Positions 34,372 through 42,551 of a stretch of DNA of 64,000 nt are shown in pieces. A program made the translations under genes and the position numbers. The DNA is taken from positions 62,001-126,000 of the forward strand of contig NC_015146.1 of the NCBI RefSeq assembly GCF_000189535.1, written 5' to 3'. This DNA is from Pseudarthrobacter phenanthrenivorans Sphe3. Its GTDB lineage: Bacteria > Actinomycetota > Actinomycetes > Actinomycetales > Micrococcaceae. Position 1 is the stretch's first letter; each line of letters begins with the position of its first letter. The notes beneath the pieces are model-generated. The model did not search any database, had not been told where the DNA came from, and worked only from the letters and a program-made list of their open reading frames with translations.

Positions 34372-34403
34372 ATCGACCTATGCGGACATCCGCATAGGTC
34401 GAT
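34372..34403. repeat. Perfect 15-bp palindrome at an IS21/IS256 junction
   Basis: ATCGACCTATGCGGA (34372-34386), a CA loop and TCCGCATAGGTCGAT (34389-34403). The left arm includes the last bases of istB homology, so the right arm is an inverted duplication of it. It may be a fold-back repair joint. Just after it, ACTATGCCGAG-type repeats (34405 and 34419) follow. Confidence 0.85.
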
Positions 34404-34436
34404 CTATGCCGAGCCCGCGACTATGCCGAGGCGGGA

Positions 34437-35329
34437 GTGTCTGAATAACGGTGGATCCGGGGTTGGCCTGACACGCCGGGCGGTGCCTGGCGGGGAGGAC
34501 TGATCATGAGCGAAACCATGGATCCCATGGCGACTGATGTGGATCAGCAAGAGTTAGCGCAGCAGCTCCTGGCACAGTCCAGGGAGCAGGGAATCGAGCT
34601 CGTCGGCCCGGGCGGGCTGTTGAACCGGTTGACGAAGAATGTCCTGGAGACCGCTCTGGAAGCGGAGATGGACGAGCACCTCGGTTACGGCAAACACGAC
34701 GTGTCCGGCCGCGGCAGCGGGAACTCCCGCAACGGCACCCGCACCAAGACCGTCATGACCGAGATTGGACCGGTGGAGATCGAGGTGCCGCGGGACACAG
34801 GATCGACGTTCGACCCGCAGATCGTGAAGAAACGACAGCGGCGGCTGACGGGCGTCGACGAGATCGTGTTGTCGCTGAGCGCGAAGGGCCTCACCACCGG
34901 GGAGATCGCTGCGCACTTCGGCGAGGTCTTCGGTGCCCGGGTCTCCAAGGACACCATCTCGCGCATCACGGAGAAGGTCATCGCCGAGATGACCGAGTGG
35001 CAGAACCGGCCCCTGGACCGGGTCTTTCCGGTGGTATTCATCGACGCTATCCACGTCAAGGTCCGGGACGGGCAGGTCACGAACCGGCCGGTCTACGTCG
35101 CGATCGGAGTCAGCGTCAACGGAGAACGCGACATCCTCGGCCTGTGGGCCGGGGACGGCGGCGAAGGGGCGAAGTTCTGGCTCTCGGTGCTGACTGAAAT
35201 CAAGAACCGGGGCGTCGAGGACGTCTGCATCACGGTCTGCGACGGGCTCAAAGGCCTACCCGAGGCCATAAACGCCGTGTGGGAGTTTGCTGTGGTCCAG
35301 ACCTGCATCGTGCACCTGATCCGCAACAC
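34437..35329 (+). mobile_element. IS256-family element, second type, truncated by IS3 copy D
   Basis: The transposase frame starts at ATG 34506 (MSETMDPMATDVDQQELAQQ). It carries the IS256 core: VFIDAIHVKVRDGQ with the first Asp and CDGLKGLPEAINAVW with the second. It ends abruptly at VVQTCIVHLIRNT where IS3 copy D begins at 35330. The catalytic Glu and the right end are gone, so it is inactive. It is a diverged relative of the copy at 6385. The left end lies somewhere near 34437 and was not fixed. Confidence 0.85.
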
Positions 35330-35369
35330 TGAGGTGTACTACTGATGTGAGACACAGTTTGAAAGGATT

Positions 35370-35666
35370 GTGCTCATGTCTGCTCGACTTACCTATTCCG
35401 ATGAGTTCAAGGCTGATGCCGTTGAGCTCGTGGTTTCATCTGGGCGTTCACCCGCCTCTGTCGCTCCGGAGCTCGGCATTTCCGTTACCGCGTTGAAACG
35501 CTGGGTGCGACTGTCCCGTGAAGGGCAAACGGAGGGCGGCGGCAAACCGGATGATCCGGTGGATCCTGCGAAATACAAGGCTTTGGAGGCACGGCTGCGC
35601 GAGCTGGAGAGGGAGAACGATTTCCTGAAAAAAGTTTCGGCGTTCTTCGCCAAAGAACAACGGTAG
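35370..35666 (+). CDS. IS3 OrfA, copy D
   Basis: Same 98-residue protein as at 9290 and 31402: HTH then coiled coil, with the A6G run before the OrfB overlap. Confidence 0.85.
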   Translation: MLMSARLTYSDEFKADAVELVVSSGRSPASVAPELGISVTALKRWVRLSREGQTEGGGKPDDPVDPAKYKALEARLRELERENDFLKKVSAFFAKEQR

Positions 35667-35671
35667 AGGAC

Positions 35672-36545
35672 TTGTACCGAGTTGTTCAGGAGAAGAACGC
35701 CGACTTCCCGGTGGCCTGGATGTGCCGTCAGCTTGATCTCCCACGGGCCACGTATTACCGGTGGCTGGACGCCGCAGAAACCCCGACCGCGCTCCGTCGC
35801 CGGGAGCTGACCGATCAGGTGAAGACCGTCTTCGATTCCTCCGACGGGATCTTCGGCCACCGCATGGTCCACACCAAATTGGCCGCCGCCGGCATCGAGG
35901 TTTCAGTGGGTACCGTGGCCGGGATTATGGCCGAGAACGGGTGGGTCGCCAAGCGGATGCGCGCCTTCAAGCGCACCACCATCCCCTCAGATCCGGACAA
36001 GGTCTTCGCGGACCTCATCGGCCGGGACTTCACAGCAGAAGCACCCGGAACGCGCCTGGTCGGAGACATCACCTACCTGCGCACTGACGAGGGATGGCTC
36101 TACCTGGCCACCGTCATCGACCTGTGCACCCGCATGGTCGTCGGCTGGGCTATGGCTGAACACATGCGCGCTTCGCTGGTCACCGGGGCCCTGACGATGG
36201 CCAGAGACCGCGGCCATTTGAGTCCCAACGCGATTTTCCACAGTGATCATGGAACGCAGTACACGTCACGCGAAATGGGCGCCTGGTGCGCCGGGAATAA
36301 CATCCGCCAATCCATGGGCGCCACCGGGGTGTGCTGGGATAATGCCGTGGCGGAATCGCTGTTCTCATCGCTGAAAAACGAGTTTTACCATCACCACCCG
36401 CCAGGACGCCAGACTGGCCACTATGCGCTACATCGAAGTGTTCTACAACCGCTGGCGGCCTCACACCAACAACGAAGGCCTGCCGCCGGCGACGGCTATG
36501 GCCAACTTCACAACCAGAAACCAACAGCTTCCCGCTGCTGCCTGA
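35672..36545 (+). pseudogene. IS3 OrfB transposase, copy D, 11-bp deletion
   Basis: The integrase core is intact to EFYHHH. The frame is then shifted by the same 11-bp loss as in copies A and B. It reads past the natural end (36545) and out of the element. Confidence 0.85.
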
Positions 36546-36590
36546 CCGAAAAGAAACTACGCGACTGTCTCACATCCTTGACACACCTCA

Positions 36591-37002
36591 CATCGACAAT
36601 TCTGCTGGCTGTTTCGGGGTCGGAAGATTCTGTCAGCAGTTGCTCATTGAGGTCCTCCCGGAGGGCGCAGCGGGCGCAGATACCGCGTCGGTAGAACTCA
36701 CCTTCAACATTGCAGCGGGTGCAGTGAAAGTCATGGAGGATGCCGGCGCAGGGCGCGCAGCGTGGCCCTCCGCTGATGTCCGGTGGCCCGGGTAGAAGTC
36801 TGTGCTGGCCGCACTCCGGACAGGTCCCGTGGGTGCGGGTGGCGGCGGTGAAGCAGGGCCCGCAGATTCGGCCTTCGGGCCAGGTGGCGCGGGTTCGGCC
36901 GGCGGTTCGGCCGCAACGTGCGCACGTCGCGGTCCCGGTGGTGCGGGGCCGGCCGCGGCTGGTGCTGCGGGGGCTGAGGCCTTCGGGTTTGTCAGTGGTC
37001 AT
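36591..37002 (-). pseudogene. Zinc-ribbon recombinase-module protein, truncated by IS3 copy D (module 1)
   Basis: The first 137 residues survive. They contain six CxxC pairs (CARC, CGPC, CPEC, CAPC, CTRC, CARC), enough for three zinc ribbons, after a basic RGRPRT stretch like an AT-hook. The rest is removed by IS3 copy D. The paralogue at 39396-40934 shows what was lost: a helical middle and a recombinase-like C-terminal domain. The start ATG 37002 overlaps the HTH gene by 11 nt, exactly as in module 2. Confidence 0.75.
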
Positions 37003-37330
37003 CGTCGATGATGCGTGCCCGGCGGGGCCTGACGGTGCGGTTCAGGTCAACGACGTTGGGGGCGCTGGTTCCGGTTTTGCGGGCGCGGGCGTCGGCGGCT
37101 GTGACGGTGATGAGGTCCTCGGGTCCGCAGGAGAATATGTCGCAGATCGCGGCGATGACCTGCAGCGCGACGCGTTCGGGTTTCTGGTTGACGAGACGGT
37201 AGACCTGTGGCCGGGACAAGGTGATGCCGCGCTCGGCCAGCAGAGGGATGAGGTCGGTGGTGTTGTGCAGTCCCCGTGCTGCCATGAGCTCGGAAAGCCG
37301 CCACTTGTATTCGACTTCGCGCCTCACCAT
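36992..37330 (-). CDS. Small Cro/C1-type HTH protein (module 1)
   Basis: A 112-residue protein with an XRE-type helix-turn-helix (LLAERGITLSRPQVYRLVNQ) and a following stabilising helix (ALQVIAAICDIFSCGPEDLI). It ends in a basic tail. It sits between the recombinase and zinc-ribbon genes, overlapping the first by 7 nt and the second by 11 nt. It may repress the module or act as a directionality factor. The closest relative seen is the protein at 40924-41268. Confidence 0.8.
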   Translation of the reverse strand: MVRREVEYKWRLSELMAARGLHNTTDLIPLLAERGITLSRPQVYRLVNQKPERVALQVIAAICDIFSCGPEDLITVTAADARARKTGTSAPNVVDLNRTVRPRRARIIDDDH

Positions 37331-38430
37331 TGACCCCTCATCTGCACGCCCAGGACTTCATCCATGGTGCGGTCCAGCGCCGCCCGGAGGGTCGCGTTGC
37401 GGAAGTCGTCGCTGACGAACTGGTAGATCCCGGTGGTGGAGGCGTGTTCGTGGCCCATCTGATGTTGCACGAATCTAGGATCCCATCCGTCCTCCAGCAG
37501 GTGCGTTGCGTAGGAGCGCCGGAGCGAGTGCAGGTCCAGGCCATCCATTGGCAGGCCTAGCTCGGCCAGGTAGCGCCGGAGCCGGCGCAGCAGGGTGGAC
37601 TCACAGATCAGGCCGCCGCGTTCGCTGGGGAACAGGTCCAGGGTGTCGAGCGTGCCTCGTCCGTTGGCGAGCCAGTCCTCGATGACACCGGCGGTCCAGT
37701 CGAAGACCGTCAGCACGCTGCGGGGTTTGTGCGGGGAGCCCTTGCGTGATTTGCCGAACCGGACCTTGCAGACGCCTGCCTTGCCGAACCTTCGTGCTTG
37801 GGGGTTGGTCGCAAAGTCGATGGTTTGCAGGTGCCTGAGTTCGTTGAATCTGAGCCCGTATGAGTAGGCGACTTTCAACATGACGGCGTCCCGGTAGGCC
37901 GCCTGCCAGCCTTTCTTGCCTGAGGCGGCGATGACTTCGACCTGGTCGTCCGCGTGATCGAAGAGCATCTGCAGTTCCGTCTTGGTGAAGGGCCGCTTGG
38001 AGGGGCGTCCCTCGTACTCCTGTGTGTGGGAGGCGGTGTTCCAGTCAAAGAAGACCTGGGACGGGTGCGTTCCGAAACGCTGTTCGCAGACCCGGTCCCA
38101 GCCGTAGTCGGGGTTCGACACGTATGACGTGAACCGGCGGAGCGTGGACTGGTAACCGCGGACGGTGGAGTGCTTCAGCCGGTGGATCGAGCGGAGGTCA
38201 CCGAAATACTCCTCGACATGCTCCGGTGCCCAGTTCCACGGGAACTCGTTCACGTGGTTGACGAACCGGCGGACGCACTCGATGCCCTTGTCGATCGTGT
38301 CGAACTGGAGGTTCCTAGAGAGCTGCTGGTTGCGCCACCCGGTCAGCATGTCCTCAAGCGTCTGTTCCTCGGGATGCAGCAGCTGAACAGCGCTCAGCTG
38401 CAGCACACGCCCGGACGCGTCGACCGCCAT
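37324..38430 (-). CDS. Tyrosine recombinase (module 1)
   Basis: A 368-residue phage-integrase-family enzyme. The N-terminal SAM-like core-binding domain spans about residues 25-105. Catalytic residues are Arg (SYGLRFNELRHL), His-x-x-Arg (LDLHSLRRSYATHL), His (QHQMGHEHASTTG) and the Tyr nucleophile in GIYQF. It should cut and rejoin specific sites through a covalent DNA-Tyr intermediate. The ATG at 38430 lies just beside nested palindromes (38455-38506) that may be its binding site. It forms a tightly overlapping three-gene unit with the HTH and zinc-ribbon genes. Confidence 0.88.
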   Translation of the reverse strand: MAVDASGRVLQLSAVQLLHPEEQTLEDMLTGWRNQQLSRNLQFDTIDKGIECVRRFVNHVNEFPWNWAPEHVEEYFGDLRSIHRLKHSTVRGYQSTLRRFTSYVSNPDYGWDRVCEQRFGTHPSQVFFDWNTASHTQEYEGRPSKRPFTKTELQMLFDHADDQVEVIAASGKKGWQAAYRDAVMLKVAYSYGLRFNELRHLQTIDFATNPQARRFGKAGVCKVRFGKSRKGSPHKPRSVLTVFDWTAGVIEDWLANGRGTLDTLDLFPSERGGLICESTLLRRLRRYLAELGLPMDGLDLHSLRRSYATHLLEDGWDPRFVQHQMGHEHASTTGIYQFVSDDFRNATLRAALDRTMDEVLGVQMRGQW

Positions 38431-38454
38431 TTTCGCCCCACAGTTCCGTCAAAG

Positions 38455-38506
38455 TTTGTGCTCAGATCCTGAATCAATGATTCATCAAATGCATCACCAG
38501 CACAAA
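38455..38506. repeat. Nested inverted repeats next to the module 1 recombinase
   Basis: Outer arms TTTGTGCT (38455-38462) and AGCACAAA (38499-38506) enclose an inner palindrome TGAATCA-A-TGATTCA (38470-38484). The placement directly upstream of a tyrosine recombinase start suggests a crossover or binding site, or the end of the mobile module. Confidence 0.6.
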
Positions 38507-38558
38507 ACCGCAGGTCAGGCGCTCGTATTGGCCGCTTCGGGGCTGCGTGCTGCAGCCG

Positions 38559-38750
38559 TCAGGAGCGCTTGGGCCGCGACACATCAAAGCCGTCAGTCCG
38601 CAAATTCCGCGCAATCTCAAGGAAGTTAGAGAACTCCTTGCGGACCTGGGGGATCGAGACGATTGATTCATCTGATGCAATACGCAGGGTACAACTGGGT
38701 AAGCGGGTTATCAGTTTGGGGCTTATTCTCTGTCCCCCGGCGGAGTCCAA
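38559..38750 (-). CDS. Small hypothetical ORF
   Basis: A 63-codon frame with a weak TTG start. The later part (SIVSIPQVRKEFSNFLEIAR) looks protein-like with an amphipathic helix. There is no recognised family and no clear ribosome-binding site. It could be the tail of a lost gene. Confidence 0.25.
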   Translation of the reverse strand: MDSAGGQRISPKLITRLPSCTLRIASDESIVSIPQVRKEFSNFLEIARNLRTDGFDVSRPKRS

Positions 38751-38830
38751 GGTGTTGTTGATAACTGCTTGAGGTCACTGCCAAAGCGTCAGACCAAGTG
38801 GGCGAAGGGTCACGCCCAGACCAGGGGCTG

Positions 38831-39340
38831 CTATTTGCTTTTGAAGCTGAGCGTGTCCGCTCCGGCGGTCCAAGTCAGGGTGTCCTGGACGAACGCCATT
38901 TCGATGGGCCGGCTTAGGAATTGCATGACCCATTGCTCCTGCGCAGAAGACTCGCCGGCGCAGCCCATCGCCCCGACTGCGGGTTTGTCGAGTGTGAGGG
39001 TGTTCCCGTTGATCACCGCCGGAGCGCTGATCGGATTGCACGGGGTTTTCGCCCCGAACTGGAGCTCTCCGTTGACGGAATAAAGTTCCACTCTCAGCCC
39101 GCCTGCCGCAGCCCACGGCAGGTCGACGCCGTTGGATGTCGCCGAAATGCTGACGTATTGCGAACATGCGGCGGTCGGCAGGAATGACGCGCATGTCGCC
39201 GCGGGAGGCGTGGAAACGGTCGGGGAAGGCGTGCTGACGTCCGTCGCCGCTTGGTCGATGGTGCCTGACGCGCACGAAGTCATGAGCAGGCTGAGAGATA
39301 GCAGACAAAAACTGTTTCGCCATAATCGTGAATGCTTCAT
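38831..39340 (-). CDS. META-domain (HslJ-like) lipoprotein
   Basis: A 169-residue secreted protein. A signal peptide ends in the lipobox LLMTSCAS (Cys near residue 23). After a Thr/Pro/Ser-rich linker comes a META domain: TPCNPISAPAVINGNTLTLD and AVGAMGCAGESSAQEQWVMQ, followed by DTLTWTAGADTLSFKSK. META/HslJ proteins are envelope proteins linked to stress or antibiotic tolerance, with no known enzymatic activity. It lies between the two recombinase modules and could be their cargo. Confidence 0.75.
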   Translation of the reverse strand: MKHSRLWRNSFCLLSLSLLMTSCASGTIDQAATDVSTPSPTVSTPPAATCASFLPTAACSQYVSISATSNGVDLPWAAAGGLRVELYSVNGELQFGAKTPCNPISAPAVINGNTLTLDKPAVGAMGCAGESSAQEQWVMQFLSRPIEMAFVQDTLTWTAGADTLSFKSK

Positions 39341-39395
39341 CGATTCCCCCTGAAGATGGAAGCTGGTCGGAGCCTATACGCGGGCGCGGGCTTTG

Positions 39396-40934
39396 TCACT
39401 GGGTTTCTTCCGCCGGTTGGTCGCGGCTGCGTTCTCGGGTGAAGTGGGGGTTCTTGCCAACGACGTAGCTTGCCATGGGTGCGCTGGTGGCTCCCGCGTG
39501 GCGGGACAGAGTCTGCTTGCTGTATCCGAGCATGCGTGCGAGTGAGGTCGCGTCGATTTCTTTGACCAGGCTCTGCAGGGTGGCGTTGCGGATGCCCTGG
39601 ATGTTGACGCCCATCCCGCGAAGCTTTAGCAGGTGGGTGTTGGGGGAGCGGGGGGATCCTGCGCGGACGCCCGGGAAGAGCCAGCGCGTGTCGCGGTTGA
39701 CTGTCTGCTGGCCGCCGCGGTTCTGGAGGTGGGCCCAGAACATGGGTGCCAGCAGCTCGGGGATGGGCGCTGGGTACCGGCCGAGATTGAGAAACATGCC
39801 CTTGACGGTCACTTCGACGTCGTCGATGGTGAGCATGGCAATTCTGCCGATGGGGATGCCATAGAGCAGGAAGATCAGCCCCGCGATGCGGATCGAGACG
39901 GCGACGTTGTCGGCCTCGATGAGCTTGCGGACGAGGTCCAGGCGTTCCTGTTGGCTGAGGACAGGTGTTGTTCTGGCCAACCGCGCAGCGACCTGGATGT
40001 CCTTCCCTGGCGTTTCCCGCTTGAGGTATTGGATGAAGTTCCGGATATGTCGCCGGGTCGAGGTGCCCTCGGAGAGGTATTCGTCGAGATGCATCTGGCG
40101 GATGGAAGATGCTGTCCTGCCGTGCTCGTCGTGGAGCCAACGGAGGAACTTTCCCGCCTCGGTGATCTCCTGTTTCGCCGAGCGCACGGCGTAGTTCATG
40201 TTCTTCGTCGCGGACGATTCCGCCCGAAGCCTTTTGAGGTGATGCCAGCGCGCAAAACGCTCGATGGGTGCGTGGATTTCCGGTGTAGTGGAGAGCTGGT
40301 CGAGGCGTTCTTCCAGCCACTGTTCAAACATGGCCAGCTGACGGTCTTCCTGGGCGGGAAGGATCCGGTTGTGGGTGAGGATTGCCCGGAGGTGCTCGAC
40401 CGCCGGCGTCTTCGGAAGCTCGTCGAAGGCCTGGTGGGAGAGTTCGATCTCTCGGTCGCCGATTCGCTTGAGCAGTGACGCGGATCGACCGCCGTGGCCG
40501 CGCAGCCAGGTGTAGATGCTCTCGGGCCGGGTGGAGTCGGTCAATATCTTGATCAGGCGTTTTAGCCGCAGGTCGGGCGGGTCATTTGGCCTGAGGAGCT
40601 CGGTCAGATCGGTGGTGAGTACGCAGGAGATGCAATGCCCGCCGCGGAAGCGCTCAGCCTCGCGGCCGCAGTTGTCACAGGTGAGGTTCGTCGTGATGCC
40701 GGCGCACTCCCGGCAGATGTCCTCGCCTGTATCGGTCCGGCCGGGGAGCATTCTGTCGGCGCCGCAGAGCGGGCATCGGCCGTATCGGTGGGTTGCGTTC
40801 GTGAAGCAGATGCCGCAGATGCGTCCGTCTGGCCAACGGACCCGGATTTTTCCGGTGGTCTTTCCGCAGCGGTCGCAGCCCTCGCTCGTCCTGTTGGAGC
40901 GGGGACGGCCACGCGGCTTGAACTCACTGCTCAT
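39396..40934 (-). CDS. Zinc-ribbon, tyrosine-recombinase-like protein (module 2)
   Basis: A 512-residue protein. An N-terminal basic motif (FKPRGRPRSNR) is followed by six CxxC pairs within residues 18-120 (CDRC, CGIC, CPLC, CREC, CDNC, CISC), giving about three zinc ribbons. A long helical middle precedes a C-terminal domain resembling tyrosine recombinases. That domain has an Arg in LYGIPIGRIAMLTIDDV, a degenerate His-x-x-Arg box (NIQGIRNATLQSL, first His absent) and a possible Tyr in MASYVVG. It may be a partner or architectural subunit, catalytically weak by itself. It overlaps the HTH gene by 11 nt. Confidence 0.75.
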   Translation of the reverse strand: MSSEFKPRGRPRSNRTSEGCDRCGKTTGKIRVRWPDGRICGICFTNATHRYGRCPLCGADRMLPGRTDTGEDICRECAGITTNLTCDNCGREAERFRGGHCISCVLTTDLTELLRPNDPPDLRLKRLIKILTDSTRPESIYTWLRGHGGRSASLLKRIGDREIELSHQAFDELPKTPAVEHLRAILTHNRILPAQEDRQLAMFEQWLEERLDQLSTTPEIHAPIERFARWHHLKRLRAESSATKNMNYAVRSAKQEITEAGKFLRWLHDEHGRTASSIRQMHLDEYLSEGTSTRRHIRNFIQYLKRETPGKDIQVAARLARTTPVLSQQERLDLVRKLIEADNVAVSIRIAGLIFLLYGIPIGRIAMLTIDDVEVTVKGMFLNLGRYPAPIPELLAPMFWAHLQNRGGQQTVNRDTRWLFPGVRAGSPRSPNTHLLKLRGMGVNIQGIRNATLQSLVKEIDATSLARMLGYSKQTLSRHAGATSAPMASYVVGKNPHFTRERSRDQPAEETQ

Positions 40935-41268
40935 GGGGGCGGGTAATGCGCGCCCGAACCGGCCGGTAGGCGGCCAGAAGGGGGACATCCGTGCCGTCGC
41001 CGACCGCGGTTCGACGGCGCTGAGTGCGGGCGTCCGTTGCGGTGTAGGTGAGGATTTCGTTGGCTTCGACCTTGAAAATGTCGCAGAGCGCAGCCAGGAC
41101 CTGGAACGAGATCCGATCCGGGTTCTGGCCGACGAGCCGGTAGATCTGCGACTCGGAGAGCGTAATGCCGCGCTCCCGAAGCGGAGCAACAAGATCACGG
41201 CTGTTTCGCATCCCGGCGCGTGCCATCAGCTCCTTGACGCGAAACTGGTAGTCGATCTGACGGTTCAT
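40924..41268 (-). CDS. Small Cro/C1-type HTH protein (module 2)
   Basis: A 114-residue paralogue of the protein at 36992. Both have the same opening (YQFRVKELMARAGM), HTH (LRERGITLSESQIYRLVGQN) and second helix (SFQVLAALCDIFKVEANEIL). It overlaps the recombinase gene by 4 nt (ATGA) and the zinc-ribbon gene by 11 nt. The conserved order and overlaps in two diverged modules show that the three genes are a functional unit. Confidence 0.82.
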   Translation of the reverse strand: MNRQIDYQFRVKELMARAGMRNSRDLVAPLRERGITLSESQIYRLVGQNPDRISFQVLAALCDIFKVEANEILTYTATDARTQRRRTAVGDGTDVPLLAAYRPVRARITRPHEQ

Positions 41269-42494
41269 CGTGGTGTCTTTCCGGAAGGCGTTGTGGGTTT
41301 GGTCAGCACCCTGCTGTTGCTGGCCAGCAGGGTGCTGTTGAGAACGCGTTCGAGTTCGCGTGCGGCATAGTCGGGGGAGGGCAGGGTGTAGATCGTGGTC
41401 GTCGATGTGTGCTCGTGGCCAACCTGCATTGAGATGAACTTGGTGTCATATCCGTGCTCGGTCTGCATATGCGTGACATAGGACCGGCGCAGGGAGTGAA
41501 GATCAAGCCCCGGCGGAAAGCCGAGTTCATCAAGGAACCCGCGCATCCGAGCCCGGAGGTTCTTTTCCGGAACCAGGCCGCCACGGTCAGTCGGGAAGAG
41601 GTCGCCGACAGGCTGCCCATACCGGGGAAGACCGCGCCTGACCCAGTCATCAACCGCCTCGGCCGCCCAGTCCAGAAGGGTCAGGACGGACCGCTGTTTC
41701 TTGGGGGAGCCCTTCTGCGGCTTCCCGAACCGGACGCGCAGAATGCCGTAGTCACCAAAGTACGGGGCCTTAACATTGCGGGAAAAATCCACGAGGCTGA
41801 GGTGACGAAGCTCGTCGCGCCGAAGGCCCCAGCCGTAGGCGGTCTTGAAGGCCACGGCGTCACGCCAGGCGGCAAGAGCGCCCTTGCGCCCCGAATTAAT
41901 GATCCGTTCGACCTCCAGGTCGGCCAGGTCGAAGAATGCCTGCAGCTCCTCGAGAGTGAAGGCACGCTTCTCTGGACCCATATCGGCATCCTGGACGTGC
42001 CGGGCCTTGTTGAACTCGGTGATCACCTGGGAAAAGGTGGTCCCGAAGAGCCGCCCGCAGTTCTCGTTCCACGGGTATTCAGGGTTGGTCGCATACTCGC
42101 AAAACAGCTTGATGTCCGTCTGGTACGCCCGGACGGTGGAAAGGGCAAGGTTCTCAACACCGCGCAGATGGGCGAACAGCTCATCCGCGTCGACCGGGCC
42201 CCATTCCCACGGATACTTGCCCGAGAAGTCCGACAGGCGCATCACCGAGGCGACCCGGCGCTTGGTCGTCTGCAGGGTGAAGTTCTGCGCCAAGTGGGAT
42301 CTCTTCCACCCGGTGAGCACCTCGCTCAGGAACGCGTCACGATCCGGCTCCCGATTCGGCAGCGGCAAGAACGCGAGACCGCCGAACTTATCACCCAAGA
42401 AGCCTCCAATGCCGACTGCAAGTTTTGCAGTCAGAATGCAAAAAATGCAAACTGCGAGCCCAGGATGCCTGATACGACGCCAATTTGTGGACAT
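41265..42494 (-). CDS. Tyrosine recombinase (module 2)
   Basis: About 409 residues if ATG 42494 is used; the frame stays open to 42551. Homology to the module 1 enzyme begins only near the GGLAFLPLPNREPD region (about 42370), so the real start may be further in. Catalytic residues: Arg (GWGLRRDELRHL), His-x-x-Arg (LDLHSLRRSYVTHM), His (MQVGHEHTSTTT) and Tyr in TIYTLPS. Inverted repeats at 42423-42443 lie within the 5' part of the frame, which also argues for a later start. Confidence 0.85.
   Translation of the reverse strand: MSTNWRRIRHPGLAVCIFCILTAKLAVGIGGFLGDKFGGLAFLPLPNREPDRDAFLSEVLTGWKRSHLAQNFTLQTTKRRVASVMRLSDFSGKYPWEWGPVDADELFAHLRGVENLALSTVRAYQTDIKLFCEYATNPEYPWNENCGRLFGTTFSQVITEFNKARHVQDADMGPEKRAFTLEELQAFFDLADLEVERIINSGRKGALAAWRDAVAFKTAYGWGLRRDELRHLSLVDFSRNVKAPYFGDYGILRVRFGKPQKGSPKKQRSVLTLLDWAAEAVDDWVRRGLPRYGQPVGDLFPTDRGGLVPEKNLRARMRGFLDELGFPPGLDLHSLRRSYVTHMQTEHGYDTKFISMQVGHEHTSTTTIYTLPSPDYAARELERVLNSTLLASNSRVLTKPTTPSGKTPR
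42423..42443. repeat. Inverted repeat in the 5' region of the module 2 recombinase
   Basis: TTTTGCA and TGCAAAA form perfect 7-bp arms around a 7-bp spacer, followed by another ATGCAAAC. It is a candidate recombinase binding or crossover site, parallel to the palindromes at 38455-38506. Confidence 0.55.
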
Positions 42495-42551
42495 GCAGCG
42501 CAGCACGTCCGGGCTCACCTGAACGGATCCCTGCCGTGACCAGACAAACAA

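Larger units (their letters stand above)
29942..34378 (-). mobile_element. Second IS21-family element, remnant interrupted by IS3 copy C and IS30
   Basis: The end begins TGTTAACG at 29942. It carries two direct repeats of the form GCCAAyyGAAAAyGGGGCCA (29950-30000), typical of IS21 multiple terminal repeats. The C-terminal two thirds of istB survive in three pieces: 34314-34378 (VDEVGYIPFDQDAANLFFQL), 31443-31477 (VSSRYEHASMI) and 30007-30170 (LTSNLPFARWGDVFGD to the TAG at 30007). Removing IS3 copy C (one GGA copy kept) and the IS30 element (one AGACC copy kept) joins these in frame. istA and the other end are lost. The stretch stops at a palindrome near 34378. Confidence 0.85.
35330..36590 (+). 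mobile_element. IS3-family element, copy D, full ends, orfB frameshifted
   Basis: A 1261-bp copy nearly identical to copy B, with both terminal repeats. The flanks CAC and CAT are not a duplication. IS256 lies on the left and a zinc-ribbon gene on the right, both truncated, so a deletion has occurred at this copy. It shares the 11-bp orfB deletion (at 36391-36397). With copy A it also shares a base (CTGCCGCCG) that differs from copies B and C (CTGCGGCCG). Confidence 0.9.
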
